From contig DAOUOU010000120.1 of assembly GCA_030626465.1 (NCBI GenBank), positions 1 to 8,383 of the forward strand: 8,383 bases of DNA. Direction: 5' to 3'. Positions 1 through 7,500 of the stretch are shown here, in pieces. Within the stretch, counting starts at the first letter, position 1. Every line of letters begins with the position of its first letter. The notes beneath the pieces are model-generated. The model was given only the letters and a program-made list of their open reading frames with translations. It was not told where the DNA came from and searched no databases. Position numbers and translations under genes: made by a program. Source of the DNA: Bacteroidales bacterium. Lineage in GTDB: Bacteria; Bacteroidota; Bacteroidia; Bacteroidales; UBA10428.

Positions 1-12
1 TGTCCTTGGCAT
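1..12 (-). CDS. rpsB: 30S ribosomal protein S2 (uS2), first four codons only
   Basis: Only the start is inside the window: on the minus strand an ATG at 12-10 followed by codons for P, R and T, after which the gene leaves the left edge. MPRT is a common beginning of uS2 in Bacteroidota (from memory), and rpsB is the normal gene after rplM-rpsI in that phylum. There is no Shine-Dalgarno sequence, only an A-rich stretch before the ATG, which is usual there. uS2 is a small-subunit protein needed for 30S function. Four residues cannot prove identity; the call rests on position in the operon. Confidence 0.6.
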
Positions 13-82
13 TTTTTAACTTGTTTACATTCTTTATTTGGCAACCATGAAGTAGTTCCTGATTCAAATGGAAGTCTCCCTG

Positions 83-97
83 GTTTAGATACTAAAC
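83..97 (-). promoter_or_regulatory. Hairpin in the rpsI-rpsB spacer
   Basis: A perfect inverted repeat, GTTTAG - 3 nt - CTAAAC, lies in the 97-nt spacer between the rpsI stop and the putative rpsB start. It begins 12 nt after the rpsI stop codon. It is not followed by a U-run on the transcribed strand, so it is not a classic intrinsic terminator. It could be an mRNA processing or stability element, or part of an S2-responsive leader as known for rpsB in other bacteria. That role is inference; the stem is short and AT-rich. Confidence 0.3.
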
Positions 98-109
98 ACA
101 ATAAAAGGA

Positions 110-498
110 CTAACGTTTGCTAAACTGGAATCTTTTCCTAGCTTTAGGTTGTCCTGGTTTCTTTCTTTCAACCTCACGAGGATCTCTGGTGAGAAATTTA
201 TTTGATTTTAAAACTTCTTTTGTATCAGGATCTATTTTTACCAAAGCCCTTGCAATTGCTAAACGTAAAGCTTCGGCCTGACCTTTGACTCCCCCCCCCC
301 GCAAAGGTTTACTTTAATATCGTATTTACCCTCAGCGTTTGTAAGCGCTAATGGTTGATTAACTATATACTGTAATTGTTGCAAAGGGAAATAGTCTTTT
401 AGATTCTTATTGTTAACTACAATCTTCCCTTTGCCATCATTCACATATATTCTTGCAATTGCCGCTTTTCTTCTTCCAAGAGCATTTACTACTTCCAT
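110..498 (-). pseudogene. rpsI: 30S ribosomal protein S9 (uS9), frame broken in a G-tract as sequenced
   Basis: uS9 sits in the 30S head and its basic C-terminal tail reaches the P-site tRNA. The ATG at 498 opens 3 nt after the rplM stop. Residues 1-69 (from MEVVNALGRRKAAIARIYV to KVNLCGGG) are read in one frame. The rest (VKGQAEALRLAIARALVKI, ending in RKRFQFSKR) is in another frame, stopping at TAG 112-110. Joining the halves gives exactly 128 residues, the usual Bacteroidota length, with the conserved GGG-x-x-GQ junction intact. The shift lies in a run of 10 G (plus-strand C 291-300); 8 G would restore the family sequence. Both halves are fully conserved with no other damage, and the gene is essential. 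A homopolymer sequencing or assembly error is therefore the likeliest cause; real slippage or a strain mutation is less likely. Confidence 0.93.
291..300 (-). repeat. 10-nt G homopolymer at the rpsI frame break
   Basis: Ten C on the plus strand read as ten G in the sense of rpsI. They encode the conserved glycine triplet of uS9. Eight G after the TGC codon would keep the gene in frame (C-G-G-G-V); ten shifts it. Eleven would also restore the frame but with an extra glycine. Confidence 0.9.
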
Positions 499-501
499 AT
501 A

Positions 502-957
502 CTATTTAATAGACTTTAATTTAAGTTCTTTGGGTTGTTGCGCTTCATGTGGATGTTTATTTCCAATATACACATAAAGATTCTTATATATTGTATTACT
601 CAACCTGTTTTTTGGCAGCATTCCTTTAACTGCTTTTTCAATTATCCTTGATGGATTTCTACTCATTAGACTTTCGACCGTTTCACTTCGTTGACCACCT
701 GGATAACCTGTGTATCTGATATATTGTTTCTTAAAGATTTTATTGCCAGTGAGCCTAATCTTTTCAGCATTGATAATAATCACATTATCGCCACAATCTA
801 CATGAGGCGTAAAATCTGGCTTGTTCTTTCCACGTAAAATTTTAGCAACTTTAGATGAAAGCCTTCCCAAAACCTCATTGCTTGCATCTACTACATACCA
901 GTCTTTTTTTACCGTAGCATTATTTGCGGACTTTGTTTTATAACTTAGTGTATCCAC
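502..957 (-). CDS. rplM: 50S ribosomal protein L13 (uL13)
   Basis: uL13 is an early-assembling 50S protein that binds 23S rRNA. The 151-residue product is full length. It shows the Bacteroidota N-terminus MDTLSYKT, then DWYVVDASNEVLGRLSSKVA (20-39), the core HVDCGDNVIIINAEKIRLTG (52-71), YTGYPGGQR (82-90), KGMLPKN (111-117) and the C-terminal HPHEAQQP (135-142). The start is a GTG at 957-955. It is preceded directly by an in-frame TAA, so no longer form is possible, and the N-terminus matches the family, so GTG is very probably the real start. It is the first gene of an operon with rpsI (TAG to ATG gap 3 nt) and rpsB. A promoter 60-90 nt upstream gives a 5' UTR of about 50 nt. A GGAGG at 991-987 is about 30 nt from the start, too far to act as an ordinary ribosome binding site. 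Confidence 0.97.
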   Translation of the reverse strand: MDTLSYKTKSANNATVKKDWYVVDASNEVLGRLSSKVAKILRGKNKPDFTPHVDCGDNVIIINAEKIRLTGNKIFKKQYIRYTGYPGGQRSETVESLMSRNPSRIIEKAVKGMLPKNRLSNTIYKNLYVYIGNKHPHEAQQPKELKLKSIK

Positions 958-1016
958 TTATTCAACATTTAAAGTAATTTATCAAACCTCCAAAAACCCT
1001 TAAAATTTGTGGAGTG

Positions 1017-1048
1017 CAAAAATACAATAATTTTTATGAATTAAGCAA
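1017..1048 (-). promoter_or_regulatory. Bacteroidota-type promoter of the rplM-rpsI-rpsB operon
   Basis: On the minus strand, TTG (1048-1046) is followed after 21 nt by TATTTTTG (1024-1017), an exact match to the -7 consensus TAnnTTTG used by the primary sigma factor of Bacteroidota, with a matching -33 TTG. Transcription would begin near 1010, leaving an untranslated leader of about 50 nt before the rplM GTG. The strand, the location in a divergent intergenic region and the spacing all fit. There is no experimental support in the sequence itself. Confidence 0.6.
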
Positions 1049-1233
1049 GAGCCATTAGATTTATTTTGTTTAGTTTCAGATGATACTTAAAATCTATTAC
1101 CACTCCGTTATGCATAGTATAAAATCTTATTCTCGCACTACATTATTTACTTAAGAAGAGGTCTGTAATTCTTCTGTCAAATCGTAATCAATGCTATCTT
1201 ATGGGAGAAATGCATTCATAATTAAACCCGGAA

Positions 1234-2007
1234 GTGAAGAAATTTAATACATTTGTACCTTTCTACATCTCTGGTATTCTTGCTGTGAGTAAGCCTGTTC
1301 AGTATTTTTTGAAGTTTTATTACATGAATGAGAGCAAAGAAAAAGAACTCTATTTTAGATGCAAAAGCAAAACCCTGAATTTTTCATTAGTCTGTGAAGT
1401 CGGCGTTTATATGCCGGAAACATCAAATGTTCTGGAATTTATTAACGATGGAATCAGAACTATACTTGTTGAGCCGGATAAAAAATCCTTGGCACGAATC
1501 AATGAAATTTTTAAGAACAAAAATGTTGTTGTATATCCTTATGCAATATACGATTACAATGGCAAATTAGAACTTGTGCAAAGGAATGCATCAACATTTG
1601 TCAAAGATCTACCTGCAAGTCCTGCACTCGTAAATGATAAATATACGATCAGAAAAAATGATACTTTTGAAGTTGAATGCAAAGTTTTTAATGACATTGA
1701 TCCGGGGAATATTGAATTATTAAGTGTCGATACCGAAGGTTGCGAATGGTATGTAATAAAGAATCTTGTTAGTCTGCCTGAAGTAATATCCCTCGAAACC
1801 CATGGAAAATTCTATACCAATCCCTTTATAACTGAAATAAAAAAATGGATGATTGAAAATGGATATGAAATTTGGTATAAAACCAGATCTGATACAGTAT
1901 ATAATAAGAGGGGAATTTTCAAAATCACTTTAAGTGAAAAAATTGGACTCCTGGTTATGAGCCTTTTTGTTGGATTCAGAAGAGTAAAAAGATATTTATA
2001 TAACTAA
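1234..2007 (+). CDS. FkbM-family SAM-dependent methyltransferase
   Basis: This 257-residue protein has FkbM methyltransferase features: the SAM-binding CEVGVYMPETS (54-64) in place of the usual D/E-x-G loop, the acidic ribose-binding ILVEPD (77-82), and LSVDTEGCEW (163-172), the characteristic DxEG(x)E motif. LPEVISLETHG (181-191) continues the Rossmann core. FkbM enzymes O-methylate polyketides, sugars and similar acceptors; the acceptor here is unknown, and a glycan is suggested only by the neighbours. The GTG at 1234 is the first usable start, since an in-frame stop lies at 1219-1221. An ATG at 1324 (residue 31) would give a shorter protein that still keeps the catalytic domain, so the start is uncertain. 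No TAnnTTTG motif stands out in the 958-1233 intergenic region on this strand. The C-terminus (RRVKRYLYN) is basic. The next intact gene is 224 bp away, so it may not share a transcript. Confidence 0.85.
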   Translation: MKKFNTFVPFYISGILAVSKPVQYFLKFYYMNESKEKELYFRCKSKTLNFSLVCEVGVYMPETSNVLEFINDGIRTILVEPDKKSLARINEIFKNKNVVVYPYAIYDYNGKLELVQRNASTFVKDLPASPALVNDKYTIRKNDTFEVECKVFNDIDPGNIELLSVDTEGCEWYVIKNLVSLPEVISLETHGKFYTNPFITEIKKWMIENGYEIWYKTRSDTVYNKRGIFKITLSEKIGLLVMSLFVGFRRVKRYLYN

Positions 2008-2215
2008 TTTCGGGCCATTCCATTCATTTCTGATCAGTTTTGTAGAAGGATTCAAAATCTTTGGTATGTGCCTGTTAAAAATCGGAAAAACCAGAAGAGA
2101 AACACAGGAAGGTATGATGTTTCTGTTCAAAACATATGATTTAATCCGTATATTAAAGTATCTGGAATTGGATCATAGCAATTTTATTTTCATGGTAAAA
2201 TCATTTATTTTGTAG
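1988..2215 (+). pseudogene. Possible gene remnant: open frame without a proper start
   Basis: In the spacer after the methyltransferase one frame stays open for 75 codons, from just after a TAA at 1985-1987 to TAG 2213-2215. It overlaps the end of the methyltransferase gene. The composition is protein-like: hydrophobic FHSFLISFVEGFKIFGMC, then KTRRETQEGMMFLFKTYDLI and ILKYLEL. The only ATGs are internal (the first is at 2066, giving 49 residues). The pattern of a basic stretch, E-G, then an amphipathic helix ending in LKYxEL loosely recalls the C-terminal tail of family 2 glycosyltransferases, which would suggest a decayed sugar transferase. That resemblance is from memory and weak. It could also be a small unannotated protein starting at 2066, or chance. 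Confidence 0.3.
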
Positions 2216-2216
2216 A
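2182..2216 (+). promoter_or_regulatory. Duplicated upstream element, copy 1 (before the ligase gene)
   Basis: About 35 bp, ending 15 nt before the ligase ATG, match copy 2 at 4457-4491 at 29 of 35 positions without gaps. The first 22 bp differ at a single base. The core shared exactly is TTCATGGTAAAATCA. Inside it TTTTA (2182-2186) and TAAAA (2196-2200) form an inverted repeat with a 9-nt gap, and the copy ends in TTTTGTAGA. The end resembles a degenerate -7 box (TTATTTTG at 2205-2212), but I see no -33 TTG at the right distance. An operator, promoter or repeated leader is inferred. Confidence 0.5.
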
Positions 2217-2231
2217 GCAATTGTCAGCAGC

Positions 2232-3908
2232 ATGTTGTCACAAAAGATTCATCGCTATATATTTCTTTTTTCTACTGCCCTCTTGGTCATAGGAATGCCT
2301 GTATCAATTTTTCTCCTCAGTGTTGCACAATTATTGTTGGCCAGTAACTGGATTCTGGAAGGAAATTTCAGGCATAAATTCAATATTATCAAATCAAGAA
2401 AAGCAATTCTTCTAATACTTACAATTTATTTGATCCACATTCTTGGTTTATTTAACACTCACGAATTTTTTAAAACACTTTTTGATTTACGAATCATAGT
2501 TGCCAGATCAAGCCTGTTTGACCTCGTTCATAATTTTAGAACTGCAAACATCCCTACTAATTTTATTTATGCTCTTCATGATTTAAGAATTAAATTACCT
2601 CTTCTGGCTTTGCCTGTTATTTATGGTACCTCTGAACCGCTTTCCAAAAAAGAATTTAAAATTATCATGCAGTTGTTCATCGCTTCGGTTCTTGTCAGTT
2701 CATTTATAACAACTTTTGTTCTGCTTGGATTTTCAAATATCAAACCGGTTGATTCCCGCTATGCATCACTATTTATCTCTCACATTCGGTTTTCGCTTAT
2801 TGTAGTGTTGTCAATTTTTTCAGTAGTCTATATCACATTTACAAATCATTTCGAACACTTTAAAAGGGAAAAACTCATTTCTTTTTTAGTCATCCTCTGG
2901 TTTATCAGCTTTTTAATTTTGCTCCGGTCTTTCACCGGCATTGTTATTTTTCTGATCCTTTTTCCGATTGCTCTGATCTGGTGTGCCTATTATCAAAAAA
3001 AAATCTTACTGCTACGTATGGCCTACCTGGGCAGCTTTCTTATCTTGATCGGAATTTTTGCTTATTCATTATTCTCTTATCATCGTTTCAACAGAAGATA
3101 TGATTGTGATTTGAATAATCTGGAAACCTTTACCGTTAACGGTAATCTATACCGGCATTATCCTACAAGTGATGAATATGAGAACGGATACAAAATATGG
3201 ATAAATCTTTGTGAAAAAGAACTGGCAAAAGAATGGAATCTGAGAAGCAATTATAAATACGATTCCCTTGATCGGAAAGGACAGTCGGTTCGAACAACCC
3301 TAATCAGATATTTGACTTCTCATGGATATCGTAAAGATTCACTTGGAGTTAGCAAATTGGACAAAACAGATATTGAAATGATAGACAAGGGGTATACCAA
3401 TTATCTCGATAAAAACAAATTTGCTCTGTATCCGAGAATATATGAATTGTTATGGGAAATTGACCGATACAAAAAAGGAGGAGATCCAAGCGGCCAATCT
3501 CTCTCACAAAGAATTGAGTACCTGAAAACAGGTACTCGTATTATGAAACGCTTTTTTTGGTTTGGTACCGGTACGGGTGATGTACAAAATGAGTTTTACA
3601 AACAATATGCCATGGATAATTCAAAACTTCACCCCCCGTACCGACATAGAACTCATAATCAATTTATTACACTATTAATTGCCTTTGGAATATTTGGATT
3701 TGTCTGGATATACTTTGCATTATTCGCCACGCCTGTTCTGGAAAAAAAGTATAGGAATTTTATGTTTATGATTTTCTTTCTGATAGGAATTCTTTCAATG
3801 CTGAATGAAGATACTCTGGAAACTCATGTTGGAGTATCATTTTTTGCTTTCTTTTATTCTTTCTTTTTATTCTCTATGCCTCAAAACGAATCCAGTATAG
3901 ATGATTAA
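2232..3908 (+). CDS. O-antigen ligase / Wzy-C family integral membrane protein
   Basis: This 558-residue inner-membrane protein has about ten hydrophobic segments (near residues 10-36, 58-74, 122-132, 145-166, 180-203, 215-230, 235-252, 260-281, then 477-498 and 508-546). A long, probably periplasmic loop (about 283-475) separates the last two groups. Family marks are RSFTG (232-236), RYLTSHGYRKDSLGV (359-373), SGQSLSQRIEYLKTG (420-434), GTGTGD (445-450) and HRTHNQF (472-478), whose His is in the position of the catalytic His of WaaL-type enzymes. Such proteins move undecaprenyl-linked glycans onto lipid A or protein, or polymerise them; which one cannot be told from sequence. The loop is longer than in enterobacterial WaaL (about 400 residues in total) but this fits the Bacteroidota subgroup as I remember it. 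The loop contains C292 and C327, a possible disulfide. The ATG at 2232 is the only start downstream of the in-frame stop at 2196. The 3' end overlaps the next gene by 8 bp. Confidence 0.88.
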   Translation: MLSQKIHRYIFLFSTALLVIGMPVSIFLLSVAQLLLASNWILEGNFRHKFNIIKSRKAILLILTIYLIHILGLFNTHEFFKTLFDLRIIVARSSLFDLVHNFRTANIPTNFIYALHDLRIKLPLLALPVIYGTSEPLSKKEFKIIMQLFIASVLVSSFITTFVLLGFSNIKPVDSRYASLFISHIRFSLIVVLSIFSVVYITFTNHFEHFKREKLISFLVILWFISFLILLRSFTGIVIFLILFPIALIWCAYYQKKILLLRMAYLGSFLILIGIFAYSLFSYHRFNRRYDCDLNNLETFTVNGNLYRHYPTSDEYENGYKIWINLCEKELAKEWNLRSNYKYDSLDRKGQSVRTTLIRYLTSHGYRKDSLGVSKLDKTDIEMIDKGYTNYLDKNKFALYPRIYELLWEIDRYKKGGDPSGQSLSQRIEYLKTGTRIMKRFFWFGTGTGDVQNEFYKQYAMDNSKLHPPYRHRTHNQFITLLIAFGIFGFVWIYFALFATPVLEKKYRNFMFMIFFLIGILSMLNEDTLETHVGVSFFAFFYSFFLFSMPQNESSIDD

Positions 3909-4405
3909 ACTTGATGAAAACTTCTTTTGTCGAGATGTATTAGAAACAGCCCCTGACTTAATCGGGAAATTTTTGGCAATCAAAAACAAGTATGGGATAA
4001 ACTATTATATGATCACTGAAGTTGAGGCATACCGGGGGGGAGGAAGACAAAGCTTGTCATGCCAGAAAAGGGCGAACTTCACGTGCAGATATTATGTACC
4101 ATTCCGGAGGGCATATTTATGTATATCTGATTTACGGCATGTACTGGATGCTGAACTTTGTAACCAATACCAATAATATACCTCAGGCTATTCTGATAAG
4201 AGGAATTGAAGGATATGACGGACCTGGAAAACTTACCAGGAAACTTAATATTGATGGTACATATTATGGTGAACATCTTTGCTTTTCGAAACGAATTTGG
4301 GTAGAAGACAAAAATCAATCTCCTGAAATAAAAGTAGGTGCCAGAATTGGTATTGAGTATGCAGGGGAACCATGGGTGCATATGCCCTGGAGATTTTATA
4401 TTTAA
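3901..4405 (+). pseudogene. DNA-3-methyladenine glycosylase (AAG/MPG family), frame broken in a G-tract
   Basis: This base-excision enzyme removes alkylated purines. The ATG at 3901 overlaps the ligase stop by 8 bp, which suggests translational coupling. The first frame gives residues 1-46 (from MIKLDENFFC to ITEVEAYRG). The rest (EEDKACHARKGRT, HIYVYLIYGMYWMLNFVT, ILIRG, GPGKLTRKLNI, ARIGIEYAGEPW, PWRFYI) is in the +1 frame, ending in TAA 4403-4405. The join yields about 167 residues. This is at the short end of the family, since the loop between ILIRG and GPGKL is small. The catalytic Glu (E42 of EAY), Y44, H53 and R99 all match human AAG positions E125, Y127, H136 and R182. The break is a run of 7 G (4034-4040) where 6 would give YRGEEDKA. 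Everything downstream is intact, so either the read is wrong or the mutation is recent. As written, the product would stop at 91 residues and be inactive. Confidence 0.88.
4034..4040 (+). repeat. 7-nt G homopolymer at the glycosylase frame break
   Basis: Seven G after TACC. Six G would read TAC CGG GGG GAG (Y-R-G-E) and join both halves of the glycosylase in the family sequence; the seventh shifts the frame just after the catalytic Glu codon. Confidence 0.85.
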
Positions 4406-4456
4406 GATTTGTTTGAATAAAAAGTGTTAATAATTGAACCAGTACCATCATATCTG

Positions 4457-4491
4457 TTTTATATTCATGGTAAAATCACGTTCTTTGTCGA
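4457..4491 (+). promoter_or_regulatory. Duplicated upstream element, copy 2 (before the GT117 gene)
   Basis: This is the partner of the element at 2182-2216 and ends 21 nt before the GT117 ATG. It shares the exact core TTCATGGTAAAATCA and a TTTG close to its 3' end (GTTCTTTG, 4480-4487), again a poor -7 box. It lies in the 107-bp gap between the glycosylase stop and the GT117 start. That position fits a separate promoter or operator for the downstream GT117-deacetylase pair. Confidence 0.5.
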
Positions 4492-4512
4492 CATGTTAGT
4501 AATCATTGCCAA

Positions 4513-7500
4513 ATGAAAAAATATTCGACTCTAAATAATCTATCCGGGTGGATTCTTTTCCTGATTGCTTCTTTTACTTATTTATCAACCATTGAACCGA
4601 CAGCTAGTTTCTGGGATTGCGGAGAATTTATTGCAGCATCCTATAAACTGCAGGTCGGACATCCTCCGGGAGCCCCGTTTTTTCTTCTGATTGGAAGAAT
4701 TTTTACTCTATTTGCCGGTGGTAATACAGAGAAGGTGGCGCTAATGATTAATGCTCTCTCTGCCCTTGCCAGTGCTTTTACGATTCTCTTCCTGTTTTGG
4801 ACCATCACACACCTGGTAAAAAAAGTTATTTCAAATGAAAAGGATCCCGATCTGGCAGATATGATAATCATATTATCATCAGGCATAATCGGAGCACTTG
4901 TATATACTTTTAGTGACACATTCTGGTTTTCATCTGCCGAAGGAGAAGTATATGCCAGCTCATCATTGTTCACGGCTTTTGTATTTTGGGCCATCTTGAA
5001 GTGGGAAAATATCGCGGATGAGAAATTTGCCAACCGCTGGTTAATTCTTATTGCCTATATGATGGGCTTATCCGTTGGAGTGCATTTGTTGAATCTTCTG
5101 GCTATACCTGCCATTGTGCTGATTTATTATTTCAGGAAATATAAAGTTACTGTACAGGGAGTTATTGCTGCTTTGGGTATTTCTGCTATTGTTCTGGGCG
5201 GAATCATGTATGTTTTAATTCCAGGTATTGTGAAATTTGCCGCGATAGTTGAAAGGTTGTTTGTAAACGGATTTGGTTTGTCGTACTTCTCCGGTGTATA
5301 TATTTATCTGGTTCTTCTTTTCTCTTTGCTTGCTTTTGGTATCATTCGTACAACTCAAAAGAAAAAAGCAATACTAAATACAATTCTGTTAGTGATTACT
5401 GTTATTACCATTGGTTATTCTTCTTATGCATTGGTTATTATCAGATCTTCCGCCAATCCCCCAATGGATCAAAACAATCCTGAAAATTTATTTAACCTTC
5501 TCTCCTACCTTAACAGAGAACAGTATGGTGACCGGCCATTACTCTATGGACAATATTTCAATGCCCCGGGGAAAAAAACAGGGAAAGGAAAACCTACCTA
5601 TGCCCCTGTTGATGGCAGGTATGAAATAATCAATTACAAGCCAAATTATAAATACAATAAATCTTATAAGACCATCCTTCCACGTATGTATAGTTCACAA
5701 CCTGATCATATTGATGCATATGTTCGATGGACAGGGATGGATCAGGGTGAGTTGTTTGAAGTTCGGGTAAACCGCTCAGGGGAAATTGTTAAAGATCACT
5801 ATGGCAACACAGTGTACGATTATAGTCGACCCAGGAAGAATCCAAACTTTAGTGATAACATTGAATTCTTGTTCAAGTACCAGCTAGGGCATATGTATTT
5901 CAGGTATTTCATGTGGAACTTTGCCGGACGACAAAACGATGTACAGGGGCATTACAAGGAAGAAATTACTAAAGGGAACTGGATAAGCGGATATAAATTT
6001 CTCGATTCTGCCCGGTTGGGTAATCAGAGTAATCTGACTGATAAGCTTTTAAACAACAGGGCTCGAAACAAATACTATTTGCTGCCTCTCATTTTAGGTT
6101 TACTGGGTCTGATATTTCATTGTAAGCAAGATCAGAAGAATTTCTGGGTGGTGATGTCGTTGTTTTTTTTTACAGGGATTGCTGTCAACATCTACCTTAA
6201 TCAGTATCCTCTGCAACCCAGGGAGAGAGATTATGCCTATGCCGGTTCTTTTTATTCTTTTTCTATATGGGTAGGCATGGCTGTAGCCGCTTTATACAAA
6301 GCCGCAAAAAAAAGCGAATTAAATAGCTTATCCAGGTATGCTATCAGAGGTTCCATTATTCTTGTCGTTCTTGCCATTTTCGATTTTGCTAATAACGGAA
6401 TGTTAACATTTACCTGGACAGGTGTAATTACTCTTTTTATTATGCTGATATTGCTTCTGATAATGAAATTACTCGGAGTAGTCATTAAGAACCAGAGAAT
6501 TGCTGCAGCTATGGTATTGATTATTACACTCCCTGTTCCGTTTATTATGGCTGTTGAAAACTGGGATGATCATAACAGATCGGGTAGGTATGTTGCACGC
6601 GATTTTGCCTCTAACTATCTAAATTCTTGTGAAAACAACGCCATCCTCTTTACCAATGGCGACAATGATACTTTCCCGTTGTGGTACGCACAGGAAGTTG
6701 AAGGTATCCGGACTGATGTAAGGGTAATCAATTTGAGTTACCTCTCAGCCGACTGGTATATTGAGCAAATGGAGAGGAAGGTTTATGATTCCGAACCAGT
6801 GAAAATGACGCTTACAAAAGACAAATACCAGCAAGGCAAGCGCGATCTGGTTATATTGTTTGACAGGGTTAAAGGACATGTTGATCTGAAAGAGGCTATT
6901 GAATTTCTTGCATACGATGATAGTCAGCCATTATCACTGCCCGGTATTGCCGAACCTAGTTACTATATCCCTCAGCATAAGTTCAGAATAACAGCCGATT
7001 CTTCATTGGTATTTGGTAACAGAACAATAAAACCTGAGATGGCTGCCAGGTATACACCAGTAATGCGCTGGGAAATATCGCGCAATTACCTGACCAAAAA
7101 TCATCTTATGTCCCTTGATTTCTTAGCTACCAACCAGTGGCAACGTCCAATATATTATGCAATAACCGTAGGAGATGACAACTATGTTAATCTGAGCGAC
7201 TACTTCGAGATGAGCGGACTGGCATACCGGGTAATCCCGGCAATTACAACAGATAATATTGGATATGCTGGTGGTATCAATACGGAAGTAATGTTCGATA
7301 ACATGATGAACAAATTCAAATGGGGAGGCATTCAAGACGACAGAGTATACCTTGATGAAAATTGCATCCGCATGCTGTCAAACATGCGACACAATTTTAG
7401 TAACCTCGCTGAGGCACTTATTCTTCAGGATAAGAATGACTCGGCCAGGATGGTTCTTGATAAATGTATGGAGCTTGTACCAAATCACCGTATTCCTTTT

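Noticed and set aside
291..300. Programmed ribosomal frameshifting or poly-G phase variation in rpsI
   Set aside because: uS9 is needed in stoichiometric amounts, and no family member is known to me to use a shift here. There is no stimulatory structure or stop codon placed at the junction. A length error is simpler.
1058..1075. Plus-strand -7 box for the methyltransferase (TATTTTG)
   Set aside because: The spacing inside the box is one base short of TAnnTTTG, no -33 TTG stands at a fitting distance, and it is over 150 nt from the start codon.
1154..1175. AGAAG/CTTCT inverted repeat in the divergent intergenic region as a terminator or operator
   Set aside because: It is a five-pair stem with a long loop and no T-run, and no gene converges on it. 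It is expected by chance in AT-rich DNA.
2179..2217. The repeated element as a conserved short peptide (FY-F/I-HGKI in both copies)
   Set aside because: Both copies can be read as similar peptides, but in copy 1 a TAG (2176-2178) lies directly before the frame and no start codon follows within it. A DNA-level element is the better explanation.
4079..4381. Minus-strand open frame of 100 codons opposite the glycosylase
   Set aside because: It is antisense to a clearly conserved domain, resembles no family, and is explained as a shadow of the sense coding sequence. The same holds for 4245-4451.
4641..5033. Minus-strand open frame of 130 codons inside the GT117 gene
   Set aside because: The sense strand encodes the most conserved part of DUF2723. 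The antisense product has no recognisable motif. The open frames at 6252-6485, 7123-7335 and 5411-5629 are rejected likewise.
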